From NCBI GenBank assembly GCA_022826345.1, contig JAJDVB010000015.1, forward strand, positions 1 to 53,332: a DNA stretch of 53,332 nucleotides. Reading direction: 5' to 3'. The position numbers and the translations under genes were made by a program. Within the stretch, counting starts at the first letter, position 1. Each line of letters opens with the position of its first letter. The notes under the pieces are model-generated. The model saw only the letters and a list, made by a program, of their open reading frames with translations. It made no database searches and was not told the origin of the DNA. Shown piece by piece: positions 17,408 to 25,977 of the stretch. This stretch comes from Alphaproteobacteria bacterium (GTDB lineage Bacteria; Pseudomonadota; Alphaproteobacteria; UBA828).

Positions 17408-18052
17408 ATGGCAAGGAAAGCTGCACCGGGGGCCGGCAAGCGCAAGGACGCGTCCCAGACCATTATCGAGAGCGCACTCGCATTGGCCGCGAGCCGTGGC
17501 TGGGCGCGGGTCGGGCTCGGCGACATCGCTGAGGCGGCGGAGGTCTCCCTCGCGGAGATGCGCGCAGAATTTCCGTCCAAACACGCCATCGTCGCGGCCT
17601 ACTTTGCCAACATCGACCGCGAGGTGCTGGCGGCACGGGATCCAGAGATGGCCGGCCGGCCGGCCACCGAGCGCCTGTTCGACGTTCTCATGAAGCGCTT
17701 CGATCTGTTGAATGCTCACAGGGAAGGGGCCGTCGCGATCGTGCGGAGCACCCCGTCGGACCCGGAAGCGATGCTGTGCGCGCCGCTGACGCTGCGGCGC
17801 TCGATGCGCTGGATGCTCGAAGCCGCCGACTTGAGCAGCGCCGGTCTGCGGGGCCAGTTGCGAGTCAAGGCACTGTGCGTGATCTACCTCTCCATGCTCC
17901 GGGTCTGGCTCCACGATGACAGCGAGGACATGGCGCGCACCATGGCCGTGCTCGACCGCAGGCTCCAGCGCCTCGACCGGTGCACGCGCGCGCTCTGCCG
18001 GCTCGCGCCAAGTCGCGAATGGCGCGACACCCAGCCTGCGGAAGCCGGGTAA
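17408..18052 (+). CDS. TetR/AcrR family transcriptional regulator
   Basis: A 214-residue protein. A basic tail is followed by a TetR-type helix-turn-helix at about 21-65: IIESALALAASRGW, VGLGDIAEAAEVSLAEMRAEF and HAIVAAYF (the middle piece split as VGLGDIAEAAEV and SLAEMRAEF). The C-terminal ligand domain contains PLTLRRSMRWMLEAADL and is shaped like regulators related to COQ9. It has its own candidate promoter. The targets are unknown; it is convergent with the histidine kinase gene, nine bases away. Confidence 0.78.
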   Translation: MARKAAPGAGKRKDASQTIIESALALAASRGWARVGLGDIAEAAEVSLAEMRAEFPSKHAIVAAYFANIDREVLAARDPEMAGRPATERLFDVLMKRFDLLNAHREGAVAIVRSTPSDPEAMLCAPLTLRRSMRWMLEAADLSSAGLRGQLRVKALCVIYLSMLRVWLHDDSEDMARTMAVLDRRLQRLDRCTRALCRLAPSREWRDTQPAEAG

Positions 18053-18061
18053 AACTCTAAC

Positions 18062-19390
18062 CTAGACCGGTAGTCGGAGCTCGGCGCGAAGGCCGCCGAG
18101 CGAGCCTCCGCTCATGCGGATATCGCCGCCGTGGCCGCGGGCAACGTCGCGTGCGATCGCGAGGCCGAGGCCTGCGCCGCCAGTGCGCGGGTTGCGCGCA
18201 TCATCGAGCCGGAAGAATGGCTTGAACACCTCTTCCCGCTGGTCCTCGGGAATGCCCGGCCCGTCGTCCTCGACCGCGACCGAGACCACGTCATCCCGCC
18301 GAACGGCGCTGATCGCGACTTGCCTGCCGTGATGCACGGCATTCTCGACCAGGTTGGTGAGGCAGCGGCGGATAGCGTTGGGCCGGAGCGCCATGACCAG
18401 GGGTCGCTCGACCTCCAGAGTGATCGGGCTGCCCTTGCTGCGGGCATCGGCGGTGACATCGTCGATGATTTCGGCGAGGTCGGTGCTGACCGGCGCTTCC
18501 CCGCCCTGGCCGCGGGCGAAGGCCATGTACTCGTCGATCATGTGCTCCATGAGCAGCAGGTCCTGCTCGGATTCGCCGAACTCGGCTCGCGAATTCGGAT
18601 GTGCGTCAGCCAACATGGCGAGCTGCAGCCTCACCCGGGTCAGCGGAGTCCGCAGATCGTGAGACACCCCGGCCAGCATCTCGGTGCGCTGCGTGATCTG
18701 ACGCTGAATCCGCCCTTGCATCTCCAGGAAGGCGGCGCCCGCAAGACGAACCTCGGCAGCGCCCGAGGGCTTGAGATCGGTCACCGGCCTACCCTTGCCC
18801 AGCGCGTCGGCCGCCGCCGCCAGGCGCCTGATCGGACGAACCTGGTTACGCAGAAACAGGACGGCGATCGTCGTCACCACGAGTGCCATCCCTGCCATCC
18901 AAAGGAAGGGCAGGACGGTTGTTGATTCCCGCAAGCGCCTGGTCGTCGTCAGCAGGGTCAAAACACCGTCCGGCCGCTGGACCCGAATTGTCATCCCCTT
19001 GTCGGGCAGAGTGCTGTCGAGGTGGTAAGGGGCCCCGATGCGCTGGTCGAGCTGCCGGTGCAGCATTTCATAAGAGATGCCACCGCTTTGTGGCGGCGCC
19101 TCGTCGGGCAGCACCGCGCCATCCTCGAAGACGACCCCGAACTGCATCTCTCGCCGGGCGATCTCGTCGATCCGGGCGCGCTCTGCGGGATCGGTCACGC
19201 CTTCCGACATACGCATGATGGAGAGGACATCGCCGCTGACATCCAGCGCCAGCTGGTTGCTCACCGTATCCCAGTGTCGCTCGAAGAAGATGTAGACCAC
19301 CGTCGCCTGAACCAGAATCAGCGGGATGAGCATGATCAGGAATGCCCGCCAGAAGAGGCCGCGCGGCATGAATGTCCGTAGCAGGTTCAC
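18062..19390 (-). CDS. EnvZ-type sensor histidine kinase with HAMP domain
   Basis: A 442-residue inner-membrane kinase that begins at GTG. It has two membrane spans (about 12-36 and 158-181) enclosing a periplasmic sensor of about 120 residues, then a HAMP linker. The phosphoacceptor motif is GVSHDLRTPLTRVR with His244. ATP-binding boxes are NLVENAVHHG (N), DDGPGIP (G1) and GGAGLGLAI (G2). It lies 30 bases after the OmpR-type regulator, which is its likely partner. The signal is unknown. Confidence 0.9.
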   Translation of the reverse strand: MNLLRTFMPRGLFWRAFLIMLIPLILVQATVVYIFFERHWDTVSNQLALDVSGDVLSIMRMSEGVTDPAERARIDEIARREMQFGVVFEDGAVLPDEAPPQSGGISYEMLHRQLDQRIGAPYHLDSTLPDKGMTIRVQRPDGVLTLLTTTRRLRESTTVLPFLWMAGMALVVTTIAVLFLRNQVRPIRRLAAAADALGKGRPVTDLKPSGAAEVRLAGAAFLEMQGRIQRQITQRTEMLAGVSHDLRTPLTRVRLQLAMLADAHPNSRAEFGESEQDLLLMEHMIDEYMAFARGQGGEAPVSTDLAEIIDDVTADARSKGSPITLEVERPLVMALRPNAIRRCLTNLVENAVHHGRQVAISAVRRDDVVSVAVEDDGPGIPEDQREEVFKPFFRLDDARNPRTGGAGLGLAIARDVARGHGGDIRMSGGSLGGLRAELRLPV

Positions 19391-19420
19391 GGCGAACGCT
19401 CCCCCGGCGGACGCCGCGGC

Positions 19421-20155
19421 TCAGTCGGTTCGCAGCACATAGCCCCGGCCCCAGACGGTCTGCAGGTAACGCGGATTCTGGGGTTCCGGCTCGATCTTGC
19501 GCCTCAGCCGGGCGATTTGCACGTCGATCGCGCGGCGCGAGGCGCCGCCACCGAGACGCTCGCTCAGCGCGTGCCGGCTCATCGTTTCTCCCGGATTGGC
19601 AGCGAAGACGCGGAGGAGGCCGGCCTCGGCCGTGGTCAGCCGTACCGGCTCGTCGCCCTGCAGGAGCTGATTCCGCGCCGGAAAATATCGGACCTCTCCC
19701 ATCACGACGCAGGTCTCGGGCGTCGCAGGGGGCGCAGCCGCCGTGCGCCGCAGGATGGTGGCGACGCGCAGCAGCAGCTCACGCGGCTCGAAGGGCTTGG
19801 TCAGATAGTCGTCGGCGCCGCTCTCCAGCCCCGCGATGCGGTCTTCCGGCTCGGTCATGGCCGTGAGCAGCAAGACCGGAACCGCGTCCGAGCGACGTAG
19901 CCCGCGTGTGAACGCGACACCCGATTCGCCCGGCATCATCACGTCGAGCACGATCAGGTCGAAGGTCATGCCGTCGAGCTTGGCCCGCGCCTCGGCTGCT
20001 GAGCCCGCGGTGGAGACGTGATAGCCGTTGTCACGCAGGTAGCGGCCGAGCAGCGTGCGTATGCGGTCGTCGTCGTCCACCACCAAGATGTGCTCCGCCT
20101 CGGCCGGCGGCGCCTCCCGGTGGGCGGCGTTGGTCGCTACGCTCTCGTCGTTCAT
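19421..20155 (-). CDS. OmpR-family response regulator (PetR-like)
   Basis: A 244-residue regulator. The receiver domain has the acidic pocket DDDD (27-30), phosphoacceptor Asp71 in VLDVMMPGE and Lys120 in LTKPF. The C-terminal half is a winged-helix DNA-binding domain ending in VWGRGYVLRTD. It sits between a MarR gene and a histidine kinase gene. The MarR-OmpR neighbour order is that of petP-petR in Rhodobacter, which gives the tentative name; the regulated genes are not in the window. Confidence 0.88.
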   Translation of the reverse strand: MNDESVATNAAHREAPPAEAEHILVVDDDDRIRTLLGRYLRDNGYHVSTAGSAAEARAKLDGMTFDLIVLDVMMPGESGVAFTRGLRRSDAVPVLLLTAMTEPEDRIAGLESGADDYLTKPFEPRELLLRVATILRRTAAAPPATPETCVVMGEVRYFPARNQLLQGDEPVRLTTAEAGLLRVFAANPGETMSRHALSERLGGGASRRAIDVQIARLRRKIEPEPQNPRYLQTVWGRGYVLRTD

Positions 20156-20200
20156 CGACGCATCGTCCCTCGCCGGACAGGCCGATCCGACACGCCAGCC

Positions 20201-20683
20201 TCAGGGCCGGTGGAAGCGGCGCCGGTCAGCCTCGTCGATGATTCCCATCAACACCTCCCGATATCCCTCCACGGCGACGCCGCCCGCGCTGCGGTACGCC
20301 TTGGCGATGCGGGCCCGCTGGGTCGCGGACAGGCGGCTCTCCAAACTCCGGCCTTTCGCCGTGAGGGCGAGCAACCGGCGGCGCCCGTCGGCAGGATCTT
20401 GCCGGGTCGTCACGAATCCCTCTGTCACCAGCCGGCCCAGCACCCGCGACAGGCTCTGCTTGGTGATCCTCAGGATTTCCAGCAGCGACGTGACCGAGAT
20501 GTCCGGATTACGGCCGACGAAATAAACGACCCGGTGATGTGCGCGCCCGAAGCCGTAGGACGCGAGGATCGCATCGCATTCGGTCGTAAAGTCCCGGTAG
20601 GCGAAGAACAGCAGCTCCATCGCCTCGTGAAGCTGGTCTTCACGCAGGTAGAGAGGATTCGGCCCGGCCTTTACGTCAGTCAC
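20201..20683 (-). CDS. MarR family transcriptional regulator (PetP-like)
   Basis: A 160-residue winged-helix regulator. The recognition region reads DISVTSLLEILRITKQSLSR followed by VLGRLVTEGFVTTRQDPADGRRR, in which the wing carries the DPADGRRR motif usual for MarR proteins (segment split as VLGRLVTEGF and VTTRQDPADGRRR). It lies 45 bases before the OmpR regulator on the same strand and is divergent from ilvE with 73 bases between the start codons. The order resembles PetP-PetR. Ligand and targets are unknown. Confidence 0.85.
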   Translation of the reverse strand: MTDVKAGPNPLYLREDQLHEAMELLFFAYRDFTTECDAILASYGFGRAHHRVVYFVGRNPDISVTSLLEILRITKQSLSRVLGRLVTEGFVTTRQDPADGRRRLLALTAKGRSLESRLSATQRARIAKAYRSAGGVAVEGYREVLMGIIDEADRRRFHRP

Positions 20684-20756
20684 GTTGACTTATATGCAGG
20701 CCGATGATAGGGAGCGCAACAGCTTTCTGCCCACCCGCCGACCATCCGTGAGCGCC

Positions 20757-21638
20757 ATGGCCGACCTCATCCCCTACGACGATCGCGACGGAGACATCTG
20801 GTACAACGGCGCGCTGGTGCCTTGGCGCGACGCGAAGCTGCACGTGCTGAGCCACGGCCTGCACTACGCGAGCTGCGTGTTCGAAGGCGAGCGGGTCTAC
20901 GACGGCCGCATCTTCAAGGTGGAGGAACACACCCAGCGCCTCCTGGATTCCGCCGACGCGCTGGGTTTCGAGATCCCCTATAGCTGCGAGACGCTGGTGG
21001 AAGCCTCCAAGCTCGTCGTCGACAGGCTCGGCATCGGCGACGGCTACGTGCGGCCGGTGGCCTGGCGCGGCGCCGAGATGATGGGCGTTTCGGCGCAGCA
21101 CAACACGATACACGTGGCGATCGCCGCCTGGGCGTGGCCGGCCTATTTCGGCGAGGATGCGGTCACGCGCGGCATCAAGCTGAAGACCGCGCGCTGGCGC
21201 CGGCCGGCACCGGATACCGCACCGGTGAAGGCGAAATGCGCCGGTCTCTACATGATCTGCACCCTCAGCAAACACGAAGCCGAGCGGGAGGGTTGTCACG
21301 ACGCGTTGATGCTCGACTGGCGCGGGCATGTCTCCGAAGCCACGGGCGCCAACATCTTCCTCGTTCAGGACGGGGTCATTCACACGCCGAGGCCTGACTG
21401 CTTTCTCGACGGCATCACCCGGCGCACGGTCATCGAGCTCGCAGAAAAGCGCGGTTACGAGGTGATCGAGCGCGCGATCATGCCCGACGAAATCGCGAAG
21501 AGCGACGAGATCTTCCTCACCGGCACCGCCGCCGAGGTCACGCCGGTCGGCGCGATCGACGAGCACAACTTCCAGGTCGGGCCCGTTACCCGCACTCTGA
21601 TGGCGGACTACGCGACGACGGTGCGCGCAGGGGATTAG
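20757..21638 (+). CDS. ilvE: branched-chain amino acid aminotransferase
   Basis: A 293-residue class IV PLP enzyme. The frame is open from 20685, but the ATG at 20757 begins the family similarity (MADLIPYDDRDGDIWYNG). Lys160 in APVKAKCAGLYM is the PLP lysine. Further markers are GHVSEATGANIF, which binds the cofactor phosphate, and EIFLTGTAAEVTPV near the end. It moves amino groups between leucine, isoleucine or valine and 2-oxoglutarate. The gene is followed by a good terminator. It could use branched-chain amino acids brought in by one of the liv systems. Confidence 0.92.
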   Translation: MADLIPYDDRDGDIWYNGALVPWRDAKLHVLSHGLHYASCVFEGERVYDGRIFKVEEHTQRLLDSADALGFEIPYSCETLVEASKLVVDRLGIGDGYVRPVAWRGAEMMGVSAQHNTIHVAIAAWAWPAYFGEDAVTRGIKLKTARWRRPAPDTAPVKAKCAGLYMICTLSKHEAEREGCHDALMLDWRGHVSEATGANIFLVQDGVIHTPRPDCFLDGITRRTVIELAEKRGYEVIERAIMPDEIAKSDEIFLTGTAAEVTPVGAIDEHNFQVGPVTRTLMADYATTVRAGD

Positions 21639-21664
21639 TCAAGCGCGGCTGCATTGTGTGCGGG

Positions 21665-21687
21665 CGCGGGTTTCCCGCGACTTTTCT
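21665..21687 (+). terminator. rho-independent terminator of ilvE
   Basis: CGCGGG, loop TTT, CCCGCG, then ACTTTTCT. The perfect six-base GC stem with a T-rich tail lies 26 bases after the ilvE stop in the 86-base gap between convergent genes. Confidence 0.65.
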
Positions 21688-21724
21688 GGTACGTCATTCC
21701 GGCCTGGAGGTTGGGGCCATCACC

Positions 21725-22975
21725 TCAATTGTTTTCCGTCGCGTCCTTGGGCTCGCTCGGTTCCGCGGTAAGGGGAATCATAAGGGCTGCGGAAACGACC
21801 AGGGCGAGCCACCAGTTTTGCCAGGCGCCATGCGAAACGGAGCCTATGGCCATTGTGGCGACGAATTGGGCCTGCCCGAACATCCGCGTGTGGTTGGATT
21901 CCTGGTCTAAACGCATCACGATGAGCCACAGAAATGCGAGCGCGACAACGGCGCCGACGGTGCCGAGTTCGAGCATGACTTGCAGCGGTGCGCTATGGGG
22001 ATGCAGGGCCGCGATGTCGCGACCGGTGTCGCTAAGTGCGGGGAACAACGAACCCATGTGACGAGAACCGTCGAAGCCCCACCCGAGCATGGGTTTCTCG
22101 GCGATACGCTGGACGAAAAAGTCCCAAATCTCGACGCGATGCTGGGCCGATGCGGGCAGCCAGCCAGCCCGGTGCCACCCATGATTGTGCAATTCCAGAG
22201 CTACGAAAGGCATTGCGACAAAAACCAAAAGGGTTGCCGCGATGGTGATCGTCCGGCCGGCCTTGCGATAAATGACGGCCAACAGTGCGACCGCGACGCC
22301 CGCGGCGAAACCGAGAATCGCTGACGCACTCTCCAGAAATAGCGAGGCGGTTCCGAGCAAAACGGGAACAAAGAGGGCCTTCCAGCCAAGCCCTCCCTTC
22401 CAGAGATAGGCGGTTACCGGCCAGACAATCATCGCCATCGCAACTGCACCACGATTGAACCAGACCGCCTCTTTTCCGGGTTCCGCCGTCTTGAATAATC
22501 GAAGCACCGGATAATCGAGCCCCGTCTCCACGACCACGAAAGCAAGGCTCAGGCCTAACCCGACGACCAGCCATCGGCCGATCTCTCTCCTGACCGCTTC
22601 GTCCAATGCGGCCGCGACAGGAAACAGCACCACGCCGGCCGCGAGGATCACGGCGATACGGAGCACGAGCCCAAGAGAGCGTGCGGTGTCGACACTCCAG
22701 GCCGAGGCGATCGCACACCACGCGACGAATAGCGCAAGGGCGATCGCAATTCTCAGGTCGGGAACCGGGATTCGCCCGTTCACCCACCAATAGGTCGGAA
22801 CGGCGAAGGCCGCCGCGAGCAGCAGAAGCACCACGGTGCCCTTGGGCGCCGCGACGCTGACGATCGGCAGCAGCATGGCGAACCCGCAGAAAATCGCGGT
22901 CAAGAGTCGCCTCGGCCTACTCAAGCCCCGCGTTTCACCGTGCTCGTCGCCTCTGCTCAATGCAGGCCGGGGCAA
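21725..22975 (-). CDS. O-antigen ligase family membrane protein
   Basis: A 416-residue inner-membrane protein with about ten to eleven hydrophobic spans. The start at 22975 is tentative because the first 20 residues are polar. The Wzy_C/WaaL region shows the large periplasmic loop with LGWGFDGSRHMGSLFP and then HPHSAPLQVMLELGTVG, where the His-Pro-His is characteristic. Such proteins join polysaccharide to lipid A core or polymerise repeats. It lies 19 bases after a GT9 heptosyltransferase on the same strand, fitting a surface glycan role. Confidence 0.8.
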   Translation of the reverse strand: MPRPALSRGDEHGETRGLSRPRRLLTAIFCGFAMLLPIVSVAAPKGTVVLLLLAAAFAVPTYWWVNGRIPVPDLRIAIALALFVAWCAIASAWSVDTARSLGLVLRIAVILAAGVVLFPVAAALDEAVRREIGRWLVVGLGLSLAFVVVETGLDYPVLRLFKTAEPGKEAVWFNRGAVAMAMIVWPVTAYLWKGGLGWKALFVPVLLGTASLFLESASAILGFAAGVAVALLAVIYRKAGRTITIAATLLVFVAMPFVALELHNHGWHRAGWLPASAQHRVEIWDFFVQRIAEKPMLGWGFDGSRHMGSLFPALSDTGRDIAALHPHSAPLQVMLELGTVGAVVALAFLWLIVMRLDQESNHTRMFGQAQFVATMAIGSVSHGAWQNWWLALVVSAALMIPLTAEPSEPKDATENN

Positions 22976-22994
22976 TTCACGCCTCTTAGTTTTG

Positions 22995-23939
22995 TCAGGC
23001 TCGGGAGGCTACCCGCTCGGCGGCAGCGATGACGTCGGCGACCGGCAGGTCCGCAAGTGGTACACGGCGCAGGACTTCGACGGCCTCTCCGCGCGGCCCG
23101 TATTGGATGGGGTCGGAGCCGGCGCCAAACAGCGCGACGGTGGGGCAGCCGACCGTGGCTGCGATATGGATAGGACCCGTGTCGTTGCCCGCAGCGCACG
23201 TCGCGCGCCGCGCCAAGGCCGCAATCTGACCCAGGCTAGTGCGACTACCCAGGTTGATCGTGCCGGGCACGAGTCGCGTGATCGCGTCGAGGACCGACGC
23301 CTCGGCCTCCGCTCCGATCAGGACCGGCATCGTGCCGCGTGCAGACAAGAGTCGGGCTAGGTCAGCAAACCGCCGGGACGGCCAGCGCTTCTCCGGCCGG
23401 TGTGCCGACCCCCCCGGCACGATCAGCGCGTAGCCACCGGGTGGCACCATTCCGTCGATATCGTCGTGGAACCAGTCGAGGTTGGGGGCCGGCACGTTCT
23501 CGATTCCGGCGATGCCGAGCTGTTCCGCCAGACGCTCCAGCGTGTGCATGAACGGCCGTTGGGGATTGCGATGCGGATGCGAGCAGCCGGAGGCGGTCCC
23601 CGACCATTCAGGGCGGCTTCGGCGTGGCAGCATGCGAAAGTAATGCCCGGTGCGGCTCGATGTCTGGAGGTCGTAGACGCGCAGGAACTCACCCTCGATC
23701 AGGCGTCCGCGTAACCTGATCCACGCCAGGGGATCGGCCAGAATGCTCGGACGCTTGTCCGTCCAAACCTCGTCGAACCAGCCGCAGCCCCCGCCCAACT
23801 CGGCGAAAGCCGGCGTCGTCAGCAGGGTGATGCGTGCAGACGGATGATGGCGGCGGATCGCTGCGAAGCACCCGGTGGCGAGGACCCAATCCCCGAGCGC
23901 GCCGTGCTTGATAACCAGAATTCGCTCAACAATCGACAT
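22995..23939 (-). CDS. glycosyltransferase family 9 (heptosyltransferase-like)
   Basis: A 314-residue GT9 protein. The N-terminal segment ILVIKHGALGDWVLATG is the family opening. The sugar-nucleotide binding region includes VPGGSAHRPEKRWPSRRFA and GNDTGPIHIAATVGCPTVALFG (the last split as GNDTGPIHIAAT and VGCPTVALFG). It probably adds ADP-heptose or a related sugar to the lipopolysaccharide core at the cytoplasmic face. It follows moaE by 63 bases without an obvious terminator and precedes the O-antigen ligase gene. Confidence 0.85.
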   Translation of the reverse strand: MSIVERILVIKHGALGDWVLATGCFAAIRRHHPSARITLLTTPAFAELGGGCGWFDEVWTDKRPSILADPLAWIRLRGRLIEGEFLRVYDLQTSSRTGHYFRMLPRRSRPEWSGTASGCSHPHRNPQRPFMHTLERLAEQLGIAGIENVPAPNLDWFHDDIDGMVPPGGYALIVPGGSAHRPEKRWPSRRFADLARLLSARGTMPVLIGAEAEASVLDAITRLVPGTINLGSRTSLGQIAALARRATCAAGNDTGPIHIAATVGCPTVALFGAGSDPIQYGPRGEAVEVLRRVPLADLPVADVIAAAERVASRA

Positions 23940-24002
23940 GAGAACTGGGGGTGCTAACTATGACGAGCAGGCGTTTCGTTGTTTGAGGGTTCGGTAGCCA
24001 GA

Positions 24003-24467
24003 TTATGACCCGCTGTGCCAGCGCTCGGCCGCGCGGTCGTCCGCGGCGCGTGCCTCGACCCAGCGTGTGCCGTCGTCAGTCTCCTCGCGCTTCCAGAACG
24101 GCGCCTTGGTCTTGAGCCAGTCGATGAGGAAGGCGCAGGCATCGAGCGCGGCGCGGCGGTGGGCTGCCGCGGTGACCACGAGGACGATCCGATCGCCGGG
24201 CTCAAGCCGCCCGTAGCGGTGGACGATCAGCGACGCGGTTAGGTTCCAGCGCTGGCAGGCCTCGGCCTCGATGTCCGCGAGCTGCTTCTCGGTCATCGCC
24301 GGGTAGTGCTCCAGCGTCATCGCGGTAACCGCGCCGCCGGCGTCCTTGCCCGCGTCGGCACGGGTGATGCCGACGAACGACGCGACCGCGCCGACGTCGT
24401 GCCTGCCGCCCGTCAGCGCCTCGATCTCGGCGCCGATGTCGAAGTCCTCGCGCTGGACGCGGATCAC
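24003..24467 (-). CDS. moaE: molybdopterin synthase catalytic subunit MoaE, GTG start
   Basis: A 154-residue enzyme subunit. The active-site motif LKTKAPFWKRE gives Lys119, Lys121 and Lys126, and HRR (103-105) precedes the helix as in known MoaE. It inserts two sulfurs into precursor Z, using the thiocarboxylate on MoaD. The GTG start overlaps the moaD stop (GTGA), showing coupled translation. Cytoplasmic. Confidence 0.93.
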   Translation of the reverse strand: MIRVQREDFDIGAEIEALTGGRHDVGAVASFVGITRADAGKDAGGAVTAMTLEHYPAMTEKQLADIEAEACQRWNLTASLIVHRYGRLEPGDRIVLVVTAAAHRRAALDACAFLIDWLKTKAPFWKREETDDGTRWVEARAADDRAAERWHSGS

Positions 24468-24724
24468 GGCCGAGCTCCGCCCGTCACCGGCGGGAACAGC
24501 GCGATTTCGTCGCCATCGGCGACGGCGCGGTCCGGCGTGGCAAACTCCTGGTTCACCGCGACACGAATGACCGACAGGTCTTCGAGCGCCTGGGCGTAGC
24601 CGCCGCCCCGGCTCCGCAGCCAGTCGAGCAAGGCCGCCACTGTCCGCACATCGGCGGGGAGCGCGATCTCCTCGGTATCGAGGCCGATCCGCTCCCGCAC
24701 CCAGGCGAAATAGAGCAGCGTCAT
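24464..24724 (-). CDS. moaD: molybdopterin synthase sulfur carrier subunit MoaD with an extended tail
   Basis: An 86-residue ubiquitin-fold protein. The ATG at 24724 is chosen because it overlaps the moeA stop (ATGA) and starts the fold directly (MTLLYFAWVRERIG). The end reads DEIALFPPVTGG followed by ARP: the Gly82-Gly83 pair is present but three further residues follow before TGA. In known MoaD the second glycine is the C-terminal residue that is adenylated and thiocarboxylated, so the tail is odd. The reading is unambiguous in the sequence: GGC GGA GCT CGG CCG TGA. Confidence 0.9.
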   Translation of the reverse strand: MTLLYFAWVRERIGLDTEEIALPADVRTVAALLDWLRSRGGGYAQALEDLSVIRVAVNQEFATPDRAVADGDEIALFPPVTGGARP

Positions 24725-25977
24725 CGGTACATCTCGTTGAACGGCAGAAAATCCACCATCATGCCTGCACTCAGTGTGGTGAGGTCTTCGGGCAGCTCGA
24801 TCAGCCCGTCGGCGAACACCGCCGACGTGAGGATTCCGGCGCCGTCGCGGGCGAATTTTTCGGCACCGAGGGTGCCGTCCGGCCGCGCCGAGAGCCGCGC
24901 GCGCAGCCATTCGCGGCGCCCCCGCTTCTTCTTGTAGTCGAACCCCGCCGGTACCCGGTAGTGCGCGGGCTCGACCTCGGTGCAGCCGCCGAGCCGCAGG
25001 ATCAGCGGGCGCGCGAAGCGCAGGAACGTGACCATGACGGCGACCGGGTTGCCGGGAAGCCCGATGAAGGGCACGCGCCCGACCTGGCCGAGCGCGATGG
25101 GCCGCCCCGGCCGGATGGCGAGGCGCCAGAAGTGAAGATGGCCGAGGGCCTCCACCGCGGCCTTGACGTGGTCCTCGTCGCCGGTCGACATCCCGCCGGA
25201 GGTGAGCAGCAGGTCGTGGTCGCGGCTCCGCTCGGCCAGCGCGTCGGTGATCGCGTCGAGCCTGTCGGGCAAGATGCCCATGTCGGTGACGGCGCAGCCG
25301 AGCCGCTCCCCGAGGCCGGCGATGACGTAGCGGTTGGAATCGTAGATGCCGCCTTCGCCGAGCGCCGCGCCGGGCTCGTAGACCTCGTCGCCGGTGGAGA
25401 AGATCGCCACTCGAAGCCGCCGGAAGACCGTGAGCTCGGTGCGCCCGATGGAGGCGGCAAGGCCCACGTCCTGCGGCCTGAGCGCACGGCCGGCGGTGAG
25501 AATGGTCGTGCCGGGCGCGATGTCCTCCCCCGCGCGCCTACGGTTGGCGCCCCGCTTGATGCCGGGCGGTACGATGACCACATCGCCGTCCTCGCGGCAG
25601 TCCTCCTGCATCAGCACGGTGTCAGGACCCGGCGGCATGGGTGCGCCGGTGAAGACCCGGATCGCCTCGCCCCTCTCGGCGGGTCGCCCGAGGGGGTGCC
25701 CGGCGGCAGCCCGGCCGGTGCAGGGCAGGCGTGTGTCGTCTGTGGCATTGAGGTCGTCGAAGAAGACCGCGTAACCGTCGACCGCAGCGTTGTCGTGCGG
25801 CGGCACGGCGCGTTCCGAGACGACGGTTTCCGCCAGGATGCGCCCGTTGGCCGCCTTCAGGCCCACGGTCTCGGTCTCGGCGATGGGATGGACGACGCTC
25901 TCAAGCTGTTCAAGCGCGTCCGCCGCCGGAGTCAGCGCGCCGCCGAATGCGAAGCAGTCGTCGCTAAGCTGTGCCAT
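24721..25977 (-). CDS. moeA: molybdopterin molybdenumtransferase
   Basis: A 418-residue MoeA that inserts molybdenum into adenylated molybdopterin. PPHDNAAVDGYAV (about 59-71) is the family signature with the key Asp. The central MoCF domain shows LLTSGGMSTGDEDHVK, and the C-terminal barrel domain ends at LPFNEMYR. Overlaps: 14 bases with mobB upstream and ATGA with moaD downstream. Length is normal for the family (about 400-420). Confidence 0.93.
   Translation of the reverse strand: MAQLSDDCFAFGGALTPAADALEQLESVVHPIAETETVGLKAANGRILAETVVSERAVPPHDNAAVDGYAVFFDDLNATDDTRLPCTGRAAAGHPLGRPAERGEAIRVFTGAPMPPGPDTVLMQEDCREDGDVVIVPPGIKRGANRRRAGEDIAPGTTILTAGRALRPQDVGLAASIGRTELTVFRRLRVAIFSTGDEVYEPGAALGEGGIYDSNRYVIAGLGERLGCAVTDMGILPDRLDAITDALAERSRDHDLLLTSGGMSTGDEDHVKAAVEALGHLHFWRLAIRPGRPIALGQVGRVPFIGLPGNPVAVMVTFLRFARPLILRLGGCTEVEPAHYRVPAGFDYKKKRGRREWLRARLSARPDGTLGAEKFARDGAGILTSAVFADGLIELPEDLTTLSAGMMVDFLPFNEMYR

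Noticed and set aside
21725..23939. Genomic island of surface polysaccharide genes
   Set aside because: Only two genes are present, base use is only slightly less GC-rich than the neighbours, and there is no tRNA, integrase or repeat at the edges.
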